Assembly (NCBI RefSeq): GCF_016919165.1
Contig: NZ_JAFFPS010000027.1
Span: 1-64,000, forward strand
Length of the DNA: 64,000 bases
Source: Leptospira chreensis
GTDB taxonomy: Bacteria; Spirochaetota; Leptospiria; Leptospirales; Leptospiraceae
Reading direction: 5' to 3'
Shown: positions 38,342-44,362 of the stretch, piece after piece
How the letters are laid out: every line of letters starts with the position of its first letter
How positions within the stretch are numbered: position 1 is the stretch's first letter
The notes under the pieces: generated by a model
The model's input: only the letters and a program-made list of their open reading frames with translations
Database searches by the model: none
What the model was told of the DNA's origin: nothing
Made by a program: the position numbers and the translations under genes

Positions 38342-38945
38342 GTCGGCGATCACAGACTTCTTTCAAAAAATCCAAAACCAAATTGTAGAAATCCAAACTA
38401 CCATCAACCAGATCAAAACCAGTTGGGAGAATTTTCAAAAGTTTTGGGATTTGTTTTTTACTTTAGTCCCTTGGGAAGTTCTCCTCTTACTCATCTTTTC
38501 TGTCATCCTCCTTTCCGTTTTCAATTCAGTTTCTCCGAAAACTCCTAAGGCCAATCTCACAATTGCGGTTTTGTTACTTGCTGCCCTTTGGATCTATTTT
38601 TGGGGATTGTTTGGAAAAGAAGTCTCTTATTCCAGAGTTATCTTTGTTTCGTTCTATATTTTGGTTCCCTTACATGCGATTGGATTGTTTCAAATTCTAT
38701 ATCGTTTCGGAAAAAAGATTTATTGGAACAAAAGACGGATCCAACCAAAAGTTTGGGACTCTGCCCTCCACCAACTCTCTCTCGACTACCACCAATTGGT
38801 AGGAAAGGCACATTTGTATCATGAAGAAATCCAAGAGAATCGGGACAGTTTGTACCAAGAAATGGAACGATTGGAACTTTCGCTAAAAGGAATCAAATCT
38901 CTCCTTTCGCAAAAGAACCAATCGACAGTCAAACCATCCGAGTAA
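38340..38945 (+). CDS. Membrane protein with C-terminal coiled coil
   Basis: 201 residues. An amphipathic N-terminus (FFQKIQNQIVEIQTTINQIKT) leads into three hydrophobic segments (LVPWEVLLLLIFSVILLSVF; ANLTIAVLLLAALWIYFWGLF; VIFVSFYILVPLHAIGLFQIL), then a cytoplasmic helical tail (LYHEEIQENRDSLYQEMERL). Family unknown. It starts head to head with the other membrane protein, with start codons overlapping. Confidence 0.6.
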   Translation: MSAITDFFQKIQNQIVEIQTTINQIKTSWENFQKFWDLFFTLVPWEVLLLLIFSVILLSVFNSVSPKTPKANLTIAVLLLAALWIYFWGLFGKEVSYSRVIFVSFYILVPLHAIGLFQILYRFGKKIYWNKRRIQPKVWDSALHQLSLDYHQLVGKAHLYHEEIQENRDSLYQEMERLELSLKGIKSLLSQKNQSTVKPSE

Positions 38946-39005
38946 GCAAGCGCGCACTTGTAAAATCTCAATCTAAAAAATAGATCAGGAATCGAAAAAT
39001 CCTAT

Positions 39006-39977
39006 TTATTTTTTTCCAATCACTTGGGGATAAAAACCAAGGGGTGATTGTACATCGTGATCATGGGCCGGGATGATTTGTAGATCTGGATTTTTTTGGA
39101 AGAGGTTGTGGACTCGGGAGATTTCTTCACCGAGAGTTGCGATGTCAAAATCCACAATCCAACGGGCACCTCTAGGTTTGTGTTTTTTCTCCAAAAACCC
39201 TTCCCTTCTCCAAACAATATCTCCTGTAAGAAAGTAGGTTTGTCCATTTTCGGTATGTAAAAACAATCCTACAGAACCCTCACTATGTCCTTTCATAGGA
39301 ACAAAAACAGCGGTTCCGTCTCCATACCAATCCAAACTCTTCGCATAAGACGCATAAGGTTTATTTTGAAATACTAAATGTTTCCAATTCACAGAATCCC
39401 CATCAAACTGAGAGGAAATATAACCCGCCTCAAGTTTGGGATGGTTCAATTCTTCTGGTAAAGAATGGATTTTTGCTGAAGGAAAGTCTTGTAATCCACT
39501 CGCATGGTCCCAGTGCAAATGAGAGAAAAAAACATCTTGGATGGAATTTGTTTTCACACCGCTCGATTCTAATTGTTCTTTTGCCGTTTGGACCAATTGG
39601 TATTCCATCAGTAATTTTAAATACAAAGGAAACTCTTGAAACTGTTCTTTGACTTTAGTTCCGAGTCCGGTATCAAATAAAAAATTTCCTTTGGGATGTT
39701 GGATGTAAAAACTTGAGTGTGCCACGGTGACGGCTTTCAGAACCGATCCACCTTCAATCACAAAAGCCTCTAAAGTTTTTGCTTCTCCCGTTTTCAGAAT
39801 CGAAAATACGAGAGGTGATTTTTCATTTGGCTCGGGGATGGAGACATTGGCTTCATTTTGCCCTAGGTTTTTAGAGGGAATATTTTCCTTGGGGTAACCA
39901 AGAAAATACAAAAGGAAAAGGAGAATCGGAAGAAGGATTAGGTTGGTTCTAATCAGAGTTTTTGATGAGAGTTTCAT
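39006..39977 (-). CDS. Metallo-beta-lactamase-fold hydrolase, lactonase-like
   Basis: 323 residues. An N-terminal membrane anchor or signal (LILLPILLFLLYFLGYP) precedes an MBL domain with H153-L-H155-W-D157-H158 and later GHSEGS and PAHDHD supplying the remaining ligands. Spacing and the GNFLFDTGLG start resemble the AttM/AiiA-type N-acyl homoserine lactonase group, though other lactone or thioester substrates are possible. It lies 27 bases after the TetR gene, so likely induced by that regulator's ligand. Confidence 0.82.
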   Translation of the reverse strand: MKLSSKTLIRTNLILLPILLFLLYFLGYPKENIPSKNLGQNEANVSIPEPNEKSPLVFSILKTGEAKTLEAFVIEGGSVLKAVTVAHSSFYIQHPKGNFLFDTGLGTKVKEQFQEFPLYLKLLMEYQLVQTAKEQLESSGVKTNSIQDVFFSHLHWDHASGLQDFPSAKIHSLPEELNHPKLEAGYISSQFDGDSVNWKHLVFQNKPYASYAKSLDWYGDGTAVFVPMKGHSEGSVGLFLHTENGQTYFLTGDIVWRREGFLEKKHKPRGARWIVDFDIATLGEEISRVHNLFQKNPDLQIIPAHDHDVQSPLGFYPQVIGKK

Positions 39978-40004
39978 ATTTAATAAGTATCCTTTAAAAA
40001 AAAA

Positions 40005-40580
40005 TTAGTCTTGTTTGAAGAGTGACTCGGCAGTTTTCGCAGCCACGCGAAGTGGTTCTGGTGACTTTTGGAGTTTGGAAAGTAACAAAGCACCTTCCCA
40101 TAAAGAAAGTAAGGAAAGAGAAAGATTTTTTGCGGCGCGAGCTGTGTAACCCTTACCCACAAGATAAGTTTCAAAAGTTTTTAACCAAAGCGAATAGACT
40201 TCGCTACAAGCAGAAGAAACCAATGGAATTGAGTTAGAAGTTTCCATAGCCGTCGTGGCGATCGGGCATCCTTTTTTGTATTCACTCGAAACAATTCGTT
40301 CTTCCAAAGCATGAAACACTTGTTTGATGGCCTGTGTTGGAGATTCCGTTTCTGCTAATACCGATTGAAAGAACAAATTCAATTGGTTCCCCGAATGAAG
40401 GAGGGCCAGGCTTGTGAGTTCGTCCTTCCCACCAGGAAAATGAAAGTAGAGGGAACCTTTGGGTGTGTCTGTCACTTTTCCGAGCTCACTCAGTCCTGTG
40501 GCTCCATACCCATCTTCTTCCAGAAGTCCGGCCATAACCTCTATCATCCTTTGTTTGGTCGTTCCGCCTTTTTTGCCCAT
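40005..40580 (-). CDS. TetR/AcrR-family transcriptional regulator
   Basis: 191 residues. The N-terminal helix-turn-helix covers MIEVMAGLLEEDGYGATGLSELGKVTDTPKGSLYFHFPGGKDEL, with YFHFPGGKDEL typical of the TetR_C_33 (YxaF/LmrA-like) branch. The C-terminal ~130 residues are helical ligand-binding domain. AAGGAAT precedes the ATG. A GACCGGTC palindrome 26 bases before the start is the likely operator, implying autorepression together with the hydrolase gene. Confidence 0.9.
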   Translation of the reverse strand: MGKKGGTTKQRMIEVMAGLLEEDGYGATGLSELGKVTDTPKGSLYFHFPGGKDELTSLALLHSGNQLNLFFQSVLAETESPTQAIKQVFHALEERIVSSEYKKGCPIATTAMETSNSIPLVSSACSEVYSLWLKTFETYLVGKGYTARAAKNLSLSLLSLWEGALLLSKLQKSPEPLRVAAKTAESLFKQD

Positions 40581-40604
40581 ATGCCATTCCTTTAGAAAAA
40601 TAAT

Positions 40605-40614
40605 AGACCGGTCA
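40605..40614 (-). promoter_or_regulatory. Candidate TetR-family operator
   Basis: The perfect 8-base palindrome GACCGGTC (40606-40613), extended as TAGACCGGTCAA, lies upstream of the TetR gene. This core is common among operators of this family. Confidence 0.55.
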
Positions 40615-40739
40615 ACATAAAAAATGATCTCAAGTAGGATTTCTGAATCTTAAAACCAGAGGTCCATGATTGGCTGGTTTTGATTTGTGGGGAGGCAAAA
40701 TTTCCCAAAGAATAAATCTCATTGTTTTTTCCATGCCCG

Positions 40740-40747
40740 GCCGATAA
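40740..40747 (+). promoter_or_regulatory. Possible sigma-28 (FliA) -10 box upstream of fliG
   Basis: GCCGATAA is an exact match to the sigma-28 -10 consensus, 30 bases before the fliG ATG. The -35 is poor: the best 8-mer, CATTGTTT with a 12-base spacer, matches TAAAGTTT at five positions. Confidence 0.4.
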
Positions 40748-40776
40748 ACTAATTAGTACGGATTTCGGGACGAAGT

Positions 40777-41790
40777 ATGATCAATAAGAAGCCATCGCTC
40801 ACAGGAAGACAAAAGGCCGCCATCTTTTTGGTTGCTGTTGGAAACGATGTAGCATCCGAAATTTTCAAACACCTCCGAGAAGACGAGATCGAACAGATCA
40901 CGTTTGAAATTGCTCGTTTAGATAAGATCACTCCAGAAGACAAAGAGAAAGTCCTAGTCGAGTTCAATGAACTCATGATGGCGCAGGAATTTATCACCAA
41001 TGGTGGTATCGACTTTGCACGGGGACTTCTCGAAAAAGCTCTCGGTAACCAGAAAGCCATCGATATCATCAACCGTTTGACTTCGTCCTTACAAGTCAGG
41101 CCGTTTGACTTTATTCGTAGAACAGATCCGGCCCACCTCCTCAACTTTATCCAGGGGGAACATCCGCAAACTATCGCACTCATTTTATCTTATTTGGATC
41201 CGCAAAAAGCATCCAATATCTTATCTAACTTGCCACACCAAATCCAAGCGGAAGTGGCCAAACGGATTGCGACCATGGACCGGGTATCACCGGACGTACT
41301 ACGCGAGGTGGAGCGAGTTCTCGAACGGAAACTTTCCACCCTGGCTTCGGAAGATTATACCTCTGCTGGGGGTATTGATTCTGTGGTAGAAATTTTGAAC
41401 CTAGTAGATAGGGGAACAGAGAAAACCATCATCGAAGCCCTGGAAGAAGAAGATCCGGAACTTGCCGAAGAGATCAAAAAACGGATGTTCGTATTCGAAG
41501 ATATCGTCTTACTGGATGACCGCGCGATTCAAAAGGTAATGCGCGAAGTAGATAACACTGATTTGGCGAAAGCGCTTAAGTCTGTGGATTCCGAAGTACA
41601 AGATAAAATCTTTAAGAACATGTCCAAACGTGCTGCAAACCTACTCCGAGAAGATATGGATTTTATGGGTCCGGTTCGTTTGAAAGACGTGGAAGATGCG
41701 CAGCAAAAAATTGTAAACATCATCCGTAAACTGGAAGAAGCGGGCGAGATCGTTGTGGCTCGTGCGGGAGAAGACGAACTTGTGGTTTAA
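40777..41790 (+). CDS. fliG: Flagellar motor switch protein FliG
   Basis: 337 residues. N-terminal LTGRQKAAIFLVAVG, middle-domain EHPQTIALILSYLDP (the EHPQR-like motif), FEDIVLLDDRAIQKVMREVD, and the C-terminal charged helix with MSKRAANLLREDMDF and GPVRLKDVEDAQQKIV. These contain the charged residues that interact with the stator. FliG sits in the C-ring at the inner membrane. It is monocistronic here, outside a flagellar operon; spirochaetes commonly carry more than one FliG. Confidence 0.95.
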   Translation: MINKKPSLTGRQKAAIFLVAVGNDVASEIFKHLREDEIEQITFEIARLDKITPEDKEKVLVEFNELMMAQEFITNGGIDFARGLLEKALGNQKAIDIINRLTSSLQVRPFDFIRRTDPAHLLNFIQGEHPQTIALILSYLDPQKASNILSNLPHQIQAEVAKRIATMDRVSPDVLREVERVLERKLSTLASEDYTSAGGIDSVVEILNLVDRGTEKTIIEALEEEDPELAEEIKKRMFVFEDIVLLDDRAIQKVMREVDNTDLAKALKSVDSEVQDKIFKNMSKRAANLLREDMDFMGPVRLKDVEDAQQKIVNIIRKLEEAGEIVVARAGEDELVV

Positions 41791-41856
41791 TCTACAAGTT
41801 TCGTTTTCTTTACAGAACGAGTACCAGTATTTTCTAAATTTGAATCTTTAATTGTT

Positions 41857-42345
41857 CTATTTGATTCGGTTGCTGAACTTTCCCCACTTAGGTGGAAATT
41901 CAACCAGTGCATCTTTCTTCGTAATTTCACCACGTTCTAACCTTTGATTGAGAGTGATGAGTTTGTGAAGGTTACCCATAGAAAATGAAAATTCAGTAAT
42001 ATCAAAATCATCCAAACGTACTTTGGCATTTCTGCAAAACAGTTTGAGTTCAGATAGAATCAAAGTAACCCTAGCGTTTGCATAACGAGCTACAATCTCT
42101 TCAAATTCTTCTTCGTTGAAAAATTCTTTTTCTAAATCATAATCGAATTCATGCCGTATGAGATCGATCAGCGATAATCCCAATTCCTTTGCGACCAAAA
42201 CGACATAATCGAACTTGGATCGGATCCAATCATCAGATTCCAAGAGTTCTACAGCAGAACGAGGAATATTCAATTTTTCTGATAGTTCAACTCGAGTGAG
42301 TTTTCGTTTCTCGCGGTAGTTTCTGAAGTGGTTTACTTTTTCCAT
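41857..42345 (-). CDS. XRE-type HTH regulator
   Basis: 162 residues. Residues ~6-60 form a lambda-repressor-like helix-turn-helix (YREKRKLTRVELSEKLNIPRSAVELLESDDW). The remainder is an acidic helical domain (EKEFFNEEEFEEIVARY; LILSELKLFCRNAKVRLDD) without a recognised effector fold. A perfect 6-1-6 palindrome lies 22 bases before the ATG, suggesting autoregulation and control of a divergent transcript. Confidence 0.75.
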   Translation of the reverse strand: MEKVNHFRNYREKRKLTRVELSEKLNIPRSAVELLESDDWIRSKFDYVVLVAKELGLSLIDLIRHEFDYDLEKEFFNEEEFEEIVARYANARVTLILSELKLFCRNAKVRLDDFDITEFSFSMGNLHKLITLNQRLERGEITKKDALVEFPPKWGKFSNRIK

Positions 42346-42367
42346 GTTTTAAAAAAATACAAAAATT

Positions 42368-42380
42368 CCGTTATTAACGG
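42368..42380. promoter_or_regulatory. Perfect palindrome, candidate operator for the XRE regulator
   Basis: CCGTTA-T-TAACGG, a 6-1-6 perfect dyad, lies between the XRE gene and the opposite-strand transcript. A second dyad, AACGTT-CGG-AACGTT, lies at 42398-42412. Confidence 0.55.
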
Positions 42381-42441
42381 TCTGAAATGGGTCCTAAAAC
42401 GTTCGGAACGTTCTAGAGGAATAAGATTCGCATGGATAGTG

Positions 42442-42472
42442 TTGACTTGCTGTAGAAAAGAAGCGTTAGACT
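42442..42472 (+). promoter_or_regulatory. Sigma-70-like promoter without a following short-range gene
   Basis: TTGACT at 42442-42447 and GTTAGA at 42465-42470 (17-base spacer), or TAGACT at 42467 (19-base spacer). Transcription would begin near 42478 and meet a strong terminator about 60 bases on. Confidence 0.45.
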
Positions 42473-42477
42473 TGAAT

Positions 42478-42540
42478 CACGCTAAATTTCCTTTCTGGAG
42501 CACGCCACCGAGGTTAGCCTATGTGGCGTGCCCGTTTTTT
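42478..42540 (+). ncRNA. Possible small RNA ending in an intrinsic terminator
   Basis: This is part of the 384-base stretch without a gene between the XRE regulator and the GDPD lipoprotein. A perfect 9-base stem GCACGCCAC / GTGGCGTGC closes a 14-base loop (42509-42522), followed by CCGTTTTTT. There is no reading frame upstream on this strand that this terminator could serve. The start is inferred from the promoter-like motif. It could instead be an attenuator in the leader of the GDPD gene. From 42541 to 42729 I see only the leader of that gene. Confidence 0.4.
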
Positions 42541-42729
42541 CCAGCCTTTTCTTATCTCCATAGTTCGATTTCGCCAATTTTACGTGTTTTGCGCAGGATA
42601 AGCCGCCGGTTTTCGTATTTTTCTAAATCTAGGGAGAAGGAGAGTAATTCTTTTTCAATTAGGATCAGAAAAATTTCTTTATAATCATAGGAAAGGGTTA
42701 GGATGGAAGCCGTTAAAAGGAAACCATTG

Positions 42730-43686
42730 ATGTACAAAACTCCCTCTTTTAGAACTAGTTTACTTTTTGTTTGTATTATAACATTCTATTTCACGAATTG
42801 TGCCTCGGTAGAAACACCAAACCGTTTGCGTAAGGAAATAGATCTCCAAGGGCATCGCGGGGCAAGGGGACTCAAACCGGAAAATACTTGGCCTGCTTTT
42901 GAAGAAGCTATCAAACATAAAATGGTCACTTTGGAATTGGATACCGTTCTGACTAAAGACAAACGAGTGGTGATACACCATGACTCGGATACAAACCCAG
43001 TTATTTGTCAAAATGCCGATGGCTCAGAGATTAAAAAAACATCTCTCTATGATCTGACACTTGCGGAATTACAATCTTATGATTGTGGAACCAAAAAGAA
43101 TTCAAACTTTCCCAAACAAATTCCTGTTCCTGGAACCAAACTTCTCTCTTTAGAAGAATTCTTTGAAAAAGCAGCGCTTGCGGAAAAAAAATCAAAAGAG
43201 ATTTATGAATTCAATATTGAAACAAAATTTCCTGATGATGGATCGGCTCCCGATAGTTTGGTAAAAGAACATACGGAAAAACTAATCCAAATCATTGAAA
43301 AGTATAAAGTAACCGAAAGGTCTACCATCCAATCATTTGACCTTCGCACCTTAAATTATGCAAAAGCAAAAAATTCAAAAATCAAAACGAGTGCTTTGTT
43401 TGTTCCGACGTACTTCCAAGGTTTCTTAATGACGATTGGATTCGGAAATGGATACAGAGATACGATTTTGTCGGTTGCGAAAGAGAAACAAGCTGATATC
43501 ATATCTCCTTACTTTTTGTATGTCACACCAAAGTTTGTGAACGAAGCGCATAACAAAGGTCTGTTTGTGATTCCTTGGACTGTGAATACAGAAAAAGAAA
43601 TGAAACGGCTCGTTTCTTGTGGTGTGGATGGAATTATTTCGGACTATCCGGACCTACTAGATTCAGTGGTACGTAAAAAACCTTAA
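42730..43686 (+). CDS. Glycerophosphodiester phosphodiesterase lipoprotein
   Basis: 318 residues from ATG at 42730, preceded by AAAAGGAAA at 42715-42723. A further in-frame ATG at 42703 would add nine residues. The signal sequence LLFVCIITFYFTNC supplies the lipobox. The GDPD domain has GHRGARGLKPENTWPAFEEA, TLELDTVLTKD, and IHHDSDTNP, giving the E, D and H metal ligands, then VIPWTVNTEKEM and GVDGIISDYPD. It hydrolyses glycerophosphodiesters to glycerol-3-phosphate, outside the cytoplasm. Its stop overlaps the convergent TRL gene by four bases. Confidence 0.92.
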   Translation: MYKTPSFRTSLLFVCIITFYFTNCASVETPNRLRKEIDLQGHRGARGLKPENTWPAFEEAIKHKMVTLELDTVLTKDKRVVIHHDSDTNPVICQNADGSEIKKTSLYDLTLAELQSYDCGTKKNSNFPKQIPVPGTKLLSLEEFFEKAALAEKKSKEIYEFNIETKFPDDGSAPDSLVKEHTEKLIQIIEKYKVTERSTIQSFDLRTLNYAKAKNSKIKTSALFVPTYFQGFLMTIGFGNGYRDTILSVAKEKQADIISPYFLYVTPKFVNEAHNKGLFVIPWTVNTEKEMKRLVSCGVDGIISDYPDLLDSVVRKKP

Positions 43687-44033
43687 AGTCCCCAAACAAG
43701 GGTACAAAGGGAGGAATAGAGAGAGAGGTAATTTGTAGCCTCTTTTTCAATTCGATAGATATCTACAATCCCGCCGGCACTAGCAGCAGAACCAATGCTT
43801 GCATTGCCTGTGGTGAAAAAAAATCCATAACGTTTCACACAGGCCTTTCCTTTCTTTAAAGACGTTTTTGGTAGGTTTCGTTCGGACAAACCTAAGGAAT
43901 AGGAGGCGTACAAAAGTCCCGTCGGCCCCAACCCTTGCGGTTGTCCCAAGTTCACACAACTGGTCGCAAAAATACTCAGTAAAACCAAAACAGTGAGAGT
44001 CCATGAATGCAAAAGAATTCGTTTTGTTTTCAT
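43683..44033 (-). CDS. TRL-like lipoprotein (second of a pair)
   Basis: 116 residues from the ATG that shares ATGA with the stop of the upstream TRL gene. The signal sequence LTVLVLLSIFATSC gives the lipobox. Pattern: QGLGPTGLLYASYSLGL, KACVKRYGFFFTTGNASIGSA, and a final YLSLYSSLC. The C-x(4-5)-G-x(4-6)-G-x-AS core and terminal LC match the other three TRL-like proteins in this window. A longer frame start would only translate the upstream gene out of frame. Confidence 0.75.
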   Translation of the reverse strand: MKTKRILLHSWTLTVLVLLSIFATSCVNLGQPQGLGPTGLLYASYSLGLSERNLPKTSLKKGKACVKRYGFFFTTGNASIGSAASAGGIVDIYRIEKEATNYLSLYSSLCTLVWGL

Positions 44034-44353
44034 TCGTTTCCTGAGATCTCGACACAAAGGTTCGCATAAAGGCCGAGAACGGCAAAAGTAGTCCAATTGG
44101 TTTCGGTTACATTTTGAATTTTGGATCTGGATTTTAGAAATTCCAAAGAGGCATCGCCAAAAGAAAATAGACCAAGTACAGAGTGTACGCAAGATGTAGC
44201 CCTTCGTTTGGAGGATTCCCCTGTTCCAAAAATACCAATTTTAGTTTTTGTATAGAATAACCCCCTAGGTCCAAAACCCGGGGAGGCACAGTTACCAAAA
44301 AACAAACTAGAAATCAAAACTAGTAAGATAGAAAAACTAAAAACTCGATTCAA
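44030..44353 (-). CDS. TRL-like lipoprotein (first of a pair)
   Basis: 107 residues, TTG start with AAGGA seven bases upstream. The signal sequence ILLVLISSLFFGNC is followed by ASPGFGPRGLFYTKTKIGIFGTGE, TSCVHSVLGLFSFGDASLEFL and VLGLYANLCVEI. This is the clearest TRL-family match here. It follows pepN by nine bases, so both TRL genes are probably co-transcribed with it. Confidence 0.78.
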   Translation of the reverse strand: MNRVFSFSILLVLISSLFFGNCASPGFGPRGLFYTKTKIGIFGTGESSKRRATSCVHSVLGLFSFGDASLEFLKSRSKIQNVTETNWTTFAVLGLYANLCVEISGNE

Positions 44354-44362
44354 AAAATTTCC

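Noticed and set aside
42398..42412. A LexA (SOS) box in the dyad AACGTT-CGG-AACGTT
   Set aside because: It does not match the GAAC-N4-GTTC spacing convincingly and no SOS gene follows.
44034..44192. Extended N-terminus for the second TRL-like protein
   Set aside because: It would translate the upstream TRL gene out of frame; the ATGA overlap and signal peptide mark the true start.
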